Origin: Singulisphaera sp045290345
GTDB taxonomy: Bacteria > Planctomycetota > Planctomycetia > Isosphaerales > Isosphaeraceae
Assembly (NCBI RefSeq): GCF_045290345.1
Contig: NZ_CP155447.1
Coordinates: 6,572,001-6,636,000, forward strand
Length of the DNA stretch: 64,000 nt
Direction: 5' to 3'
In this document: positions 47,593 through 56,264 of the stretch, in pieces
Position numbering within the stretch: position 1 is the first letter of the stretch
Layout: every line of letters starts with the position of its first letter
Notes under the pieces: generated by a model
Database searches by the model: none
Seen by the model: the letters and a program-made list of their open reading frames with translations, nothing else
What the model was told of the DNA's origin: nothing
Program-made: the position numbers and the translations under genes

Positions 47593-48114
47593 CTAGACGA
47601 GCGCCTTGATCTCGTCGAGCGTCAATACGGTGTGCCCCATCGGCAGGACCGTGTAGCGCGTGATCGTGTTTTTCCCATAGAGGTTCGCAAGGTCGCCGAC
47701 CTTGTCTTTGCGGACCTTGTCGTTCGTATTCCCGTAATTGTAAACATGGCCCTCGAAGCAGATTCCGACGTGCTTCTGCCTCATGGTACCCATCAGGCCG
47801 TCTTCCCCGATGTTGCTCTTGAGCGTGTAATAGGCCAGACAACCCAGGGGGTTCGGCTCGTCCAGGTCAGCGCAGAAGTTGTAAATATCGTTCACCCGAA
47901 TGAGTGCGCCGGCCGTCGGGTGCTTCTTGCCGACGTACACCATCCCCGCACAGGTTAAGCCGGTGGTCACCGAGCTATTCAGCTTCAGCACGTGGCCTAC
48001 GAAGTGGGCGCAATGGTTGTGGTCGTCGCTATTCTTGCCGAAGCCCAGGGGGCAGAGGTCTTCTACGCTCTTGCCCACGAATGAATCGAGCAGCGTTGCA
48101 GTAAGTGAAGCCAT
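47593..48114 (-). CDS. NlpC/P60-like (papain-fold) cysteine hydrolase
   Basis: A 173-residue protein starting MASLTATLLDSFVGKSVEDL with GGAGAAG about 8 bases upstream. The active-site candidates are the Cys in HNHCAHFVGHVLKL and the His in RQKHVGICFEGHVYNYGNTN, an arrangement like NlpC/P60-type amidases. There is no signal peptide, so it may act in the cytoplasm or be exported by another route, as with type VI effectors or phage proteins. The function is an inference from the catalytic pair. A dispersed ~80-nt element lies 67-146 bases upstream, as it does before the sigma-kinase operon. Confidence 0.6.
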   Translation of the reverse strand: MASLTATLLDSFVGKSVEDLCPLGFGKNSDDHNHCAHFVGHVLKLNSSVTTGLTCAGMVYVGKKHPTAGALIRVNDIYNFCADLDEPNPLGCLAYYTLKSNIGEDGLMGTMRQKHVGICFEGHVYNYGNTNDKVRKDKVGDLANLYGKNTITRYTVLPMGHTVLTLDEIKALV

Positions 48115-48180
48115 GGCTGTACTTCTCCGGAGGGCCAAGGCCGGGACTAGGGCTCTTGACCCGCGTGAACTTATCAACCC

Positions 48181-48260
48181 CGCCCGACCCCGAGATCCGG
48201 CAGGCAGACGGCTGGGGAGTCTCCCCCGATCGGTACGGCGATAGAGCGCGAATGGGACAG
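48181..48260 (-). repeat. Dispersed ~80-nt upstream element, copy B
   Basis: Matches 22803-22883 at about 85%, with one gap in the hairpin (CTGGGGAGTCTCCCC). It lies upstream of the NlpC/P60-like gene in the same orientation and at a similar distance as copy A to the sigma factor gene. Confidence 0.6.
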
Positions 48261-48582
48261 GGATCGGGGCCAGATCATGTCCGCCCAGGTGGGTGGGTCG
48301 CTGAGTTCGCCCCGCCCCCGACCTATCAGCCATCCCGGTAAACGCCTGGGGTCGCCACGCAGGGCGATTCAGGCGAATCGATCGCCCGGGCAACTCCGTA
48401 GCCGCTCAGGTTCCGGCTTCAGATGCGAACCTTCGCTGCGGGCAGGCCCGCCACCGAATCCCCTTCGGAGTTCACGAACAAGCGCGTTACCCGCCTGACG
48501 AGGCCCGCCGTCTGATTGGATTGGAGCCGAGTGTGAACACCTCAGCCCGAACCACCCGGCTCGTTGGATCCACGCGTGCCGC
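48261..48582. other. Intergenic region, no gene seen
   Basis: Separates the NlpC/P60-like gene and the oxidoreductase gene (both minus strand). No protein-like frame seen. Confidence 0.4.
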
Positions 48583-49674
48583 TCACGCGAGGACCGGGAA
48601 CCGCACAGGACACCGGTCGCGCTGGGAACGATAGATGGCGGTGAACATCGCCACGACCGTGCGCCCATCCTCACCCGTCACGGCGGGTGCCCTGCCCTCG
48701 AGGATTGACCGCAGGAACTCGCCGATCTGTAATGCGTGGTAGTGGGTCGTGGCGTCGACCCGCGTGAAATGCTCCCGATCGTTCTCCCGGTATGCGGCGA
48801 GATCGGCCTCCTCGCCTGGAACGTTCCATAGGTCGTTCAGGGGCGGCTCGATGATCGACGAGACGCCCGCGACGAAGGACGCCCCACGGTCGGTCTCGAC
48901 GCCGACCGAGGCCCCGTTCGAGCCGTGGACGTGCACGTGCGTGAACAAGCCTGGCCGCTGCGACAGGCTCGCCACGATCGAGCCGAGCCCTCCTGACCGG
49001 AAGCGGACGATGGCCACGGCCGTGTCCTCGACCTCCACGGATGGGTGGTTGACGTTCGCCCAGCTCCCGCTGATCTCCTCGATTTCGCCCATGAACCAGG
49101 CGAGCAGGTCGAGCTGGTGGGGGGCCTGATTCACGAGCACACCGCCCCCCTCGGTCTCCCAGCGGCCCCGCCAGGGGTCGGACGCGTAGTAGGACGCGTC
49201 GCGCCAGTTGAACATGCCCACGACGCCGAGGGCGGGCCGACCGATCTTCCCGGCCGCGATCGCCTCCTTGACCCGCACGACCGGCTCGAACCAGCGGCGT
49301 TGGCTGACCACGCCGAGGGTTGCCCCAGATGCCGACGCCGCCGCGAGCATTCGGTCGCAATCGGCGAGCGTCGCGGCCATGGGCTTCTCGACCAGGACAT
49401 GGACTCCCGCGCCCAGCGCACTCACGGCAGGGGCCGCATGGAGCGGGTGGGGCGTGCAGACGCAGACGGCCTCGGGCCTGGCCCTCTCGAGCATCTCCTC
49501 CATGTCGACAAACCCGGCGACTCCGAACTCCTCCGCGAAATCTCGCGCGCGGTCGGGGAATCCGTCGCAGACCGCCACCAGTTCCGACTCCGGAAGCCTC
49601 GCGAGCGCGAGGGCGTGGAGCCGCCCGACCTTACCGCAACCAACGAGGGCCGTCCTGAGCCTGACCTTACGCAT
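48583..49674 (-). CDS. Gfo/Idh/MocA-family oxidoreductase
   Basis: A 363-residue NAD(P)-dependent dehydrogenase. The Rossmann loop is TALVGCGKVGRLHALALARL (residues 8-27); the signature EKPMAATLADCDRM and the catalytic region EGGGVLVNQAPHQLDLLAWF (His near 183) are present, and the C-terminal beta-sheet domain follows (VEDTAVAIVRFRSGGLGSIV). It oxidises or reduces a sugar or inositol-like compound; the exact substrate is unknown. An upstream fragment ends four bases before its ATG, so it was probably part of an operon that was cut by a mobile element. Confidence 0.9.
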   Translation of the reverse strand: MRKVRLRTALVGCGKVGRLHALALARLPESELVAVCDGFPDRARDFAEEFGVAGFVDMEEMLERARPEAVCVCTPHPLHAAPAVSALGAGVHVLVEKPMAATLADCDRMLAAASASGATLGVVSQRRWFEPVVRVKEAIAAGKIGRPALGVVGMFNWRDASYYASDPWRGRWETEGGGVLVNQAPHQLDLLAWFMGEIEEISGSWANVNHPSVEVEDTAVAIVRFRSGGLGSIVASLSQRPGLFTHVHVHGSNGASVGVETDRGASFVAGVSSIIEPPLNDLWNVPGEEADLAAYRENDREHFTRVDATTHYHALQIGEFLRSILEGRAPAVTGEDGRTVVAMFTAIYRSQRDRCPVRFPVLA

Positions 49675-49678
49675 CGTG

Positions 49679-49840
49679 TCACTCCAGGAAATACTTCGCC
49701 GCCATCCGCCGCAGGAATGCGAGCGACTCGGCCATCGCTTCGAGGCCGTTCACCCCGTCCTCAGATGCTGCCTCCGCCGTGATCGCCGCGCCCGGAGAGA
49801 ATTCGGAAGGTTGCGTCGCAGTCGTTGCGGCCCCTCCCGG
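49679..49840 (-). pseudogene. C-terminal remnant of a truncated gene
   Basis: An open frame (APGGAATTATQPSEFSPGAA, ITAEAASEDGVNGLEAMAES, LAFLRRMAAKYFLE) ends in TGA four bases before the oxidoreductase start. It looks like the tail of a normal gene co-transcribed with it, but no start or body remains; an IS3-type orfA remnant begins just upstream. Family unknown. Confidence 0.5.
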
Positions 49841-49879
49841 TGCCGCCGTGCCTCAGGCCCGGCGAGTCCCTCGAGTGCT

Positions 49880-50037
49880 TCCCGCGGCGAGCACCGACTT
49901 CCAGCTCCACAACACAGCCTGACGCCGAGGTACAGGTCGCGTGCCACTTCGGCGATGCTCCTGCCCTGCTCGATGAAGAGCATTTGACCGCTCTGGACGT
50001 CGAACCCGGGGGTGGATGACCGTCGTGTCTTCACCAT
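49880..50037 (-). pseudogene. IS3-type transposase orfA remnant
   Basis: ATG 50037 has AGGAGG upstream and starts MVKTRRSSTPGFDVQSGQML, FIEQGRSIAEVARDLYLG, an IS3-family orfA helix-turn-helix (the pattern RRxYTPEFK...SIAEVARDLGLG). After a frame change the continuation LWSWKSVLAAG is visible. The rest is missing. Confidence 0.7.
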
Positions 50038-50076
50038 CACGGTCCTCCTCAACAGTGAGCTTACCAAAATTAGCCG

Positions 50077-50455
50077 TAAAGCCCCCGACTTCAGTCGTGG
50101 GGATATAAGGCGTGAATCTGCTTGACGTCTGAATAGCTCTTTCAGACACTTGAATCGTCCCTTCGGGGACCGCTCTTTGACAACTCAGAGTTGCCGGTTG
50201 CCGGGAGAAAGTCCTTCCCGGCGTAAAACTTTGAAGGAACAGAAAGCGGCTGGGGTGCGAGAACCAAGCACTCCTCAACTTGTCACTGTCGGAAACGTCG
50301 TGAGGCGTCTTCGCCAGATACGTACTGTGGGGCACACAGGAACGGGTGGCTTCGGCCTCCAAACGCTCAGGGAGTGGGTGTAAGTCCCTTCGCTTTGAAG
50401 GCGGTCCACGTTGAACTGAGAATCCCCCGCCTTCAGGCGTAGGGAGTGTCAAACT
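50077..50455 (+). mobile_element. TnpB-less IS200/IS605-like element with omega-RNA-like structure
   Basis: Subterminal palindromes of the IS200/IS605 type frame the element: AGCCCCCGACTTCAGTCGTG, then GGGAT (50077-50101) on the left, and AATCCCCCGCCTTCAGGCGT, then AGGGAGTGTCAA (50423-50454) on the right. The right side has the stem and GTGTCAA-like ending seen at the 3' ends of IS1341/TnpB elements, where the omega RNA scaffold lies. The core has strong stems (GTCTGAA/TTCAGAC near 50127; GCCGGGA/TTCCCGGC near 50199) but no TnpB-length frame. If transcribed, the bases after 50454 would be the guide. Confidence 0.5.
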
Positions 50456-50610
50456 CTGATCTGAGCGCTCGCCATTCGTGGGAATGTCCATTGGCGGGGA
50501 AGCTCCCGGCCCGACCCTGGCTCTGCTACGATCGCAAGATCGAGGCTAAGAAGTGCCGCCCTCGGCCGTTATTCCTCAGTGTGGCACTCCACGCCTTCCT
50601 GGGGGTTACC

Positions 50611-52008
50611 ATGTCTAGAATCACGAGGGGACTCTTGCTCACCTTCCTGGCGGCCCTGCCGCAGGGGGCATCGGCGATGATCACGGGCGGGGAAGGCAAC
50701 AAGGCGCTCCGCGATCCCGGCTGGCCGGCTGGGGCAGCCGCGATCTTCAACCACTCGGGCCGGATCGCTTGGTGGGAAGGCCCGCCGTTCGGCGGAGGTC
50801 AGTGGCATGCCGAGTGCCGCGGCGACACGAGGGCGCTGAACGCCGTCCTCGCCGACTTCGCCAGGATGGACACGACGGTCAAGCGGCTCGTCATCCACGA
50901 CGGCACCGGCCGCAGCTTCTGGCTCGCCCCGAACCGCGAGCGGGAGAAGCGGAAGGAGGCGAGGATCGACTGGGCCTTCACAGTCTGGCAGCCCGACCGC
51001 TGGGCGCAGCTTCGCCAGTTGCCGGCCGACCTCAACCCGACCGCCGCCGATGACGCCTCCCCGCCCTCGCAGCTCGACGTCTACACGGCCAATCTCGGCT
51101 GGGCCGCCGTGGTCGTCCCAAAGGGGATCACGGTCATCGACAACCGCCTCGTCGCCCACGGGTTCACGCCCGAGGATGGTATCGTGATCGAGGGCACGGT
51201 CACCGACCTGGCCACGAAGCAGCCGATCGCCGCGACGATGAGACTGCAACGGGTCGAACCGCAAGATAAGGGGGGCTATCACTACCCTGTTGTCGCCAAG
51301 GCCAAGGCGGACGCCCAGGGCCACTGGGTGCGAAAGCATGTCCCGGCCGGCTGGCTCCGCGTGATCGTCGAGGCCGACGGGTATGCCCCCAGAGTCGCCG
51401 GCTTCGCACAGTTCGACGAGCAGCCGCGCTGGCAGTCGTTCGCGTGCGGCCTCGCCCGACTCGCCGCCGTCTCGGGTCGTGTCGTCGACGAGGCCGGCAA
51501 GCCGCTCGAGGGCGCCGAAGTGCGGCTCGGCAATGTCCAGGCGGAGTCCGGCGGCCGTTATGAGTCGCCGCTCGAGTCGACCGTCAGGACCGACGCCGAG
51601 GGCCGCTTCCGGGCCGAGCAGATCCCGGTGGGAACTGCCTCGGTCTGGGTCAACAAGCCGGGCTATTACGGCCCCGGCCTGGGTCTGCCGATCACGACGC
51701 CGAAGGCTGACGTCGCACTGAAGATGATGCGCGCCGCCAGCGTCCGCGTCACGGTGGATTTCACCGGCAAGAAGCGGCCGGAGGGATACATCGCGTCGAT
51801 GAAGCCCGAGGGGGGCGAGGTCGTCGGGTCCTACGGCGGCTCGGGAAACATCGACGCCAGGAACCAGATGAGCTTCGAGATCGTGCCTCCGGGCCGATAC
51901 ATCTTCACGGGTCGGCCGAACCCCGGCTCGGATGCCGAGGAGACCGACCCCATCACCGTGGAACTGGTGGGGGGTCAGGCGGCGGAGGTCACACTGAAGG
52001 CAAAGTGA
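50611..52008 (+). CDS. Secreted carboxypeptidase-regulatory-like domain protein
   Basis: A 465-residue protein with a signal peptide (GLLLTFLAALPQGASAM) and GGGGG 6 bases before ATG 50611. The N-terminal half is of unknown family (NHSGRIAWWEGPPFGGGQWH, RLVIHDGTGRSFWLAPNRER). The C-terminal half has two carboxypeptidase-regulatory-like beta-sandwiches: IEGTVTDLATKQPIAATMRL with VRKHVPAGWLRVIVEADGYA, then SGRVVDEAGKPLEGAEVRLG with RAEQIPVGTASVWVNKPGYY. Such modules are common in exported planctomycete proteins and often bind or display carbohydrate. Single gene, no partner evident. Confidence 0.82.
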   Translation: MSRITRGLLLTFLAALPQGASAMITGGEGNKALRDPGWPAGAAAIFNHSGRIAWWEGPPFGGGQWHAECRGDTRALNAVLADFARMDTTVKRLVIHDGTGRSFWLAPNREREKRKEARIDWAFTVWQPDRWAQLRQLPADLNPTAADDASPPSQLDVYTANLGWAAVVVPKGITVIDNRLVAHGFTPEDGIVIEGTVTDLATKQPIAATMRLQRVEPQDKGGYHYPVVAKAKADAQGHWVRKHVPAGWLRVIVEADGYAPRVAGFAQFDEQPRWQSFACGLARLAAVSGRVVDEAGKPLEGAEVRLGNVQAESGGRYESPLESTVRTDAEGRFRAEQIPVGTASVWVNKPGYYGPGLGLPITTPKADVALKMMRAASVRVTVDFTGKKRPEGYIASMKPEGGEVVGSYGGSGNIDARNQMSFEIVPPGRYIFTGRPNPGSDAEETDPITVELVGGQAAEVTLKAK

Positions 52009-52150
52009 GCGTCCGCCGTGCCTCTCTCTCAACCTTGATTCTGGCTCGCGCCTACAAGATCAATCCCCCCATCACCTCATTCTGACGGAACACTGAGGCA
52101 GGCCGCTAACGCTTGGCGGCCGTACGGGAATGGAGGTCAGGCACCGTGGA

Positions 52151-52651
52151 TTAAAGACCGCCGATCCGGAGCGGTTCGAGCTTCCGCCTGCACTCGTCCG
52201 GCGTGTCGTCGTAGTGATAATCGGGAACCTGCTTCGCAAGGTCTGGAAACAACGACGTAAGCGAGACACACCCTTGGATTCGCCGATCAACCGACTCGTC
52301 ACAGAGCATGTCCAGAACGAACGGAAACTCGATTGAGATGTCCTCGCCCCTTCGATCGAGTTCGATCAGGTGCTCGTACGGGTTGTAGGTGCGAGGGTCC
52401 CGCAAGTTGGTGCGGAGCTGCTCGACGGAGATCTCGGTGATGTCCGGCTGCTTCATGATCTCGTCGAACTCTGCCGAATACCGGTATTCATCCCAAACTT
52501 CGGGGAGGCTACCGAGCATGAAGCCGAGCAATGCGAACAGAATGATGCACGCGAACCATCCCCCGAGATCGAAATATGCCCTCCCGATCGTGGAGCCAGC
52601 GGAGAGTCCGAACAAGATACCAATCAACCTGTAGATATCGTGTAGCGTCAT
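52151..52651 (-). CDS. Small membrane protein with cytoplasmic C-terminal region, unknown
   Basis: A 166-residue protein with two hydrophobic segments near the N-terminus (IYRLIGILFGLSAGSTIG and GGWFACIILFALLGFMLGSL), then a charged region of about 110 residues (EISVEQLRTNLRDPRTYNPY, LDRRGEDISIEFPFVLDMLC). No family is recognised. Its start overlaps the stop of a 47-residue ORF by ATGA, so the two are probably coupled. Composition is somewhat A/T-rich, like accessory genes nearby. Confidence 0.65.
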   Translation of the reverse strand: MTLHDIYRLIGILFGLSAGSTIGRAYFDLGGWFACIILFALLGFMLGSLPEVWDEYRYSAEFDEIMKQPDITEISVEQLRTNLRDPRTYNPYEHLIELDRRGEDISIEFPFVLDMLCDESVDRRIQGCVSLTSLFPDLAKQVPDYHYDDTPDECRRKLEPLRIGGL

Positions 52652-52791
52652 TGGCGATAGAAGATCCGTAATCCGTCGAATAGGATTGGGACGCCGCGTG
52701 TCCCGGGAAATCCAAAGGAGACATTCCTATATTCTGACGCAGTCTGCATAAGCTCAACAAGAATATCCCCGAGGCTCTTTGCGGTATCCAT
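52648..52791 (-). CDS. 47-residue protein coupled to the downstream membrane protein
   Basis: MDTAKSLGDILVELMQTASE, YRNVSFGFPGTRGVPILFDG, LRIFYRQ ends in TGA that overlaps the ATG of the next gene (52648-52651). The frame is open for further sensible residues upstream (FVEIEEILVK before the Met), so an alternative GTG/TTG start is possible. The tight coupling and protein-like content support a real gene. Function unknown. Confidence 0.5.
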   Translation of the reverse strand: MDTAKSLGDILVELMQTASEYRNVSFGFPGTRGVPILFDGLRIFYRQ

Positions 52792-52943
52792 TTTCACCAA
52801 AATCTCTTCAATTTCGACAAACTTCCTATTTGTTCGTCCCTTGAATCAAGTTCTCCGAACATCCACTTGGGGCCGATCGATCGCCGTGTTTGTTGGCGGT
52901 ACTCCACCGACCGTGGTGGGCGGAATCGTGCCCGCCGAAGTCC

Positions 52944-53786
52944 TTAGTTCTTATCCGGCAGCCCGCTCTTCGCGCCCGTCCCGGTCTCAGCCGCGTCCAT
53001 CGTCCAACTCTGCTTGAGGCGGGCGCCGATGCCGTCCCCGTACTCCTCAATGGCCACCACATCTTTTCCGCGAACCGCCACGATCCCGAACGGGGCTCGG
53101 TCGCTCACCGTGACCTGGTAATGACCCTTCACATAGTTCCAACCCGCCTTACCCCCCACCAGCTTGCCTTCGTAGCCGTACTCAAACCCCAGCTCGTACC
53201 CCTTGAAGGGCCCGAGGGGCGTCTTGAGTTCTACGTCCTTCTTTCGCTGAGCGCCTTTCGGTGGCACGGGGAAGTACAGCCGGAACCGCTCCACCTCGTA
53301 CCGCTTTCGGTCCCCGTCCTCGACCTCGCTCAAGAAGTGCTCGCCGTCCTCCCTCCGGTCGCTCAGGTACATCTTTTTCACGTGCTCGAACGGGTCGATT
53401 CCGAGGTCGAAGGCCTTCTCTGGGATCAGCACCTTCAGCAGGAGCCCCCGGGCCTCGGGCTTGGCCTCCCCTTCTTCCTGAGAGTTCAGGACCAACTCGA
53501 CCCAGCGGCACGGCTCGCCGCCCACGTCCTGCCGCCCGACGGAGCGGACCAGCAAGAAGTTGTCGCGGCTCGCCGTGGCCAGTTCCTCCGCAGTGAGTTC
53601 GGGCTCCTTCTTGAAGACCCAACCCTCTTTCTCGTCCGGTCGCAGGTTCCACGCTTCGTACTTGGTCGCGGTGATCCTGTACTTGACCCAGGTGCCGTCC
53701 GGCGGAAGGCGGTAGGCGACCCCATCGGCGAACGAAAACCCGCTGATGGCGATGAGTGCCACGCCGGCTAGAAACATAAGCCGCAT
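52944..53786 (-). CDS. Secreted hypothetical protein
   Basis: A 280-residue protein with a signal peptide (LMFLAGVALIAISGFSFADG). The mature part has repeated beta-strand-like segments (GTWVKYRITATKYEAWNLRP, RLYFPVPPKGAQRKKDVELK, YELGFEYGYEGKLVGGKAGW) and no catalytic motif that I can name. It resembles uncharacterised planctomycete proteins of the periplasm. Apparently monocistronic. Confidence 0.75.
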   Translation of the reverse strand: MRLMFLAGVALIAISGFSFADGVAYRLPPDGTWVKYRITATKYEAWNLRPDEKEGWVFKKEPELTAEELATASRDNFLLVRSVGRQDVGGEPCRWVELVLNSQEEGEAKPEARGLLLKVLIPEKAFDLGIDPFEHVKKMYLSDRREDGEHFLSEVEDGDRKRYEVERFRLYFPVPPKGAQRKKDVELKTPLGPFKGYELGFEYGYEGKLVGGKAGWNYVKGHYQVTVSDRAPFGIVAVRGKDVVAIEEYGDGIGARLKQSWTMDAAETGTGAKSGLPDKN

Positions 53787-54184
53787 ACAAATTCCTCATA
53801 GTGTAGTTGCACGCAGTCGCCTGCGTCTTGCAGATATCACTTAACTTCGGGGCCAGGCCAAGAAGTCGGTTCAACAAGGAGAATCTGCTGGTTTTCCATC
53901 GGTGCGTAAGTCTTTGGCCGCCCCACATTCGCCAAAGTCGACTTAAGTCCAGTAGTTTGGTAATCGAGAGACAATCAAATGGCGTATTCGTTAATTTTGC
54001 CGCAATCTGGGTGAAATGGGAAATCGTGAAGAGTTTTAGAGAGGTAATCTTATCCAGTTTGCGCTTACTGCTTCAAGACTCAAGAATATCCCGAACGCCA
54101 CGAAGATAGCACACAAATCGCGAACCGCAAGCAAGTCACCACTTATTGATAACAAAATTGACGTTCGTCATCATCGTGGTGGAT
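53787..54184. other. Intergenic region with a mobile-element-end-like motif
   Basis: No gene is seen. ATTCGTTAATTTTGCC at 53987, continuing to 54021, matches 57408-57442 at about 30 of 35 bases, and AAAATTGACG near 54157 is its inverted core. These may be ends of the IS4-type element whose remnant follows. Confidence 0.4.
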
Positions 54185-54350
54185 CTGCTGACCTTTCAAT
54201 GCAATCTGTTGCGGTCGTTGATGGGCGAGTCGGCTCGACTGCAAGGGGTGGATCCCGATCGGATTGGGCCGATCGACGCGGTGCGTTGGTTGATCGGGAT
54301 CGAGACGGCGGCTGAATACCGGCATGACGGATTCCAATTGCGGTGCCTGG
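54185..54350 (+). pseudogene. IS4-family transposase C-terminal remnant
   Basis: Reads TFQCNLLRSLMGESARLQGV, DPDRIGPIDAVRWLIGIETA, resembling the C-terminal end of IS4-type transposases (NLIRxxMxxSA...RISFxDALRWL). The following residues diverge. The remnant adjoins the truncated end of the YdeI pseudogene. Confidence 0.55.
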
Positions 54351-54354
54351 GCTA

Positions 54355-54944
54355 TCACCCCGAGCCATTCTTCCATGGGTGCTGCGGTATCCGCTCCGCC
54401 CGAGCCGAGTACACGACCAGCGAGTCCAGAAATTTTAGGCGGGTCTTCTCATTCTTGGCACTTGCTACCCACCAACTGGCCGCTTTCCGATAGGACGCCA
54501 GCTGTTTCTCGAAGAAGTCCCAGGCCGCTGTGTTCTCGCGCTGGAGGGCCTTACCTTATAGGACTTGGGCAGTTCGACATCTCCCTACTCGTAGAGTAAA
54601 TGCCCGACCGGCTTTCATTCCGGGCCTCAATCGCGGCCAGCCCAGAGGGCTGCATGCGGCCGAGTTCGGTCAGGGCCTGGACCCTGTTGATGTTCACGCT
54701 GCTCCATACGCTGCCTTTCTTGCGCGGCGTGAAGCGGTTCGCGTAGCTCTCGGCATCGACGCCCTTGCGAATGCTGTCGATTCAGCCGTAGCAGAGGGCC
54801 TCGTCGACCGCCTCGGGCCACGTGAGGCTCTTGCGAGCCGTGCCCTTCTTGTAGAAGCCCCCCCAGGGGTGGTCGGCCGTGGCGTGGTTCTTGGCAAGCC
54901 ACGCCCGGAAAGATTCAGTGGTTTCGAAGAAAGAGGGGGTCCAT
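54355..54944 (-). pseudogene. YdeI/OmpD-associated family protein, inactivated
   Basis: Pieces in order: FFETTESFRAWLAKNHATAD, HPWGGFYKKGTARKSLTWPE, AVDEALCYG, TGA in place of the family Trp, IDSIRKGVDAESYANRFTPR, SVWSSVNINRVQALTELGRM, then a frame change near SGIYS, a TAG, and ALQRENTAAWDFFEKQLASY, RKAASWWVASAKNEKTRLKF. The family is a small soluble protein linked to bacteriocin protection and membrane-protein traits. The Trp-to-stop change is not a homopolymer error, so this is a true pseudogene. Confidence 0.75.
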
Positions 54945-55009
54945 GACGGCCTCGGAGGCGGGAACCGATCAGGCAGTTGGGCAAGGCCAGAGCCTCGCCA
55001 ATGATGGTA

Positions 55010-55504
55010 CTACCCCTCCTGTTCCTTGTCGTGCCCCCGGACGAACGCCATCAGATCCGGATACGGAGCCTTCAGCTCCTGGCTCTCGTGGTCCAGATGG
55101 ACGATGGTCCCCGCCGGCCATCTGCCCACGCGCTCGGCGCAAATGCCGTAGAGTTCGGCGTATCCATTGTCCTGCCAGAAGAACACGACCTTGCCCATCC
55201 GGACGGGTTTGGGGAGCTCATCCTCGACGTCGCGCAGGTAGCCGAGGACATCGGGCAAATCCATCGTACTGAGGAAGACGGAGTCACCTTCGTCATCCGC
55301 CCCACTCCATCGCGTCGTGTCGCGGACGCCGTTGAACTCCGAAAGGAGGGAGAGAAGTTCGGTCGGGAGTGGTCGCCCAAGGATCTGCTCGGCCTCGGAG
55401 ATCTGCTCCGGTGTCGCGGGCGGCCCGAAGTGGTACACGCGGCCGTAGTCCCGGTCGTAGAAGGATGGCCTTCCCTCCTCGAACGCCTCGCGCCATTTTC
55501 CCAT
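55010..55504 (-). CDS. SMI1/KNR4-family protein
   Basis: A 164-residue protein. The SMI1/KNR4 features are GPPATPEQISEAEQILGRPL near the N-terminus, PTELLSLLSEFNGVRDTTRW in the first half, and VVFFWQDNGYAELYGICAER in the second. Members often act as immunity proteins against polymorphic toxins or as general binding modules. No toxin gene is visible beside it. ATG 55504 is the first in the frame and gives the family length. Confidence 0.85.
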   Translation of the reverse strand: MGKWREAFEEGRPSFYDRDYGRVYHFGPPATPEQISEAEQILGRPLPTELLSLLSEFNGVRDTTRWSGADDEGDSVFLSTMDLPDVLGYLRDVEDELPKPVRMGKVVFFWQDNGYAELYGICAERVGRWPAGTIVHLDHESQELKAPYPDLMAFVRGHDKEQEG

Positions 55505-55572
55505 AGCTCGCTCCTATTCGCTTCGGGTCATTGCCCATCAGGAACCGGGGTTGCGTCCGCCCCGTAGCATCA

Positions 55573-56118
55573 CTAACCGGCAGCCTTCTTCGCCAGTTCT
55601 AACAGCTTGAGCACCGTGTTCCAGTTGCGGGCAGTGTTGGCCACGCCGATGCCCTTGTCGAACTTCTCGGCCAGCTTCGACGTGCCGAACCCGTTCGGGG
55701 TGTGCAGGTACGCCACTCTCCCGAGGACCTCGACCCCCTCGCCATCGGTAGCGTGTGCCTGAAGCCCCTCGATCGCTTCCATGGTCGGATCACCTGCCAG
55801 AACAGCGGCGTGCAGGTGCTTCCCCATCGCGAACTTCGGAAATGGGTTGTTGTCGATCAGCTCGGTCCACTCCGCCAGCGTTGGGGCGTAGATCGCCTTG
55901 GTGAAGCCGAATTTTTCCTCGCAGATCTTTGCGACCGAGGCGATCACCTTCTCCCGGGGTAGACCACTGTGGAAGACGGCGTTGCCGCTGTTGATGTAGG
56001 TGGCGACGTTCTCGAACCCCGCGTCGGTGAGGGCGTTGCGGAGAGGAGCCGTGGGGAGCTGGGTGGCTCCGCCGACGCCGCGGAACAGTAGGATATATGC
56101 GGTTTTGGTTTTCGGCAT
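55573..56118 (-). CDS. DUF1697 family protein
   Basis: A 181-residue protein. The family start (TAYILLFRGVGGATQLPTAP), the core GFENVATYINSGNAVFHSGL and the region NPFPKFAMGKHLHAAVLAGD are clear, and the C-terminal RNWNTVLKLLELAKK is the usual ending. DUF1697 is a two-domain alpha/beta fold of unknown function, often a single gene in soil bacteria. No operon partners. Confidence 0.92.
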   Translation of the reverse strand: MPKTKTAYILLFRGVGGATQLPTAPLRNALTDAGFENVATYINSGNAVFHSGLPREKVIASVAKICEEKFGFTKAIYAPTLAEWTELIDNNPFPKFAMGKHLHAAVLAGDPTMEAIEGLQAHATDGEGVEVLGRVAYLHTPNGFGTSKLAEKFDKGIGVANTARNWNTVLKLLELAKKAAG

Positions 56119-56264
56119 GGGCCGATTTTACGCTAGACCGCAAGGACGGGCGATGCCGTTCCAGCCCAGCCTGGCGTTCTCCGGGCTTCGCTTCGCTCCG
56201 GTCGTCAGCGCGACTCAACCCTTCGCCCACCTGTCGCGTCGGGGATTACTCACCCGACATCCGA

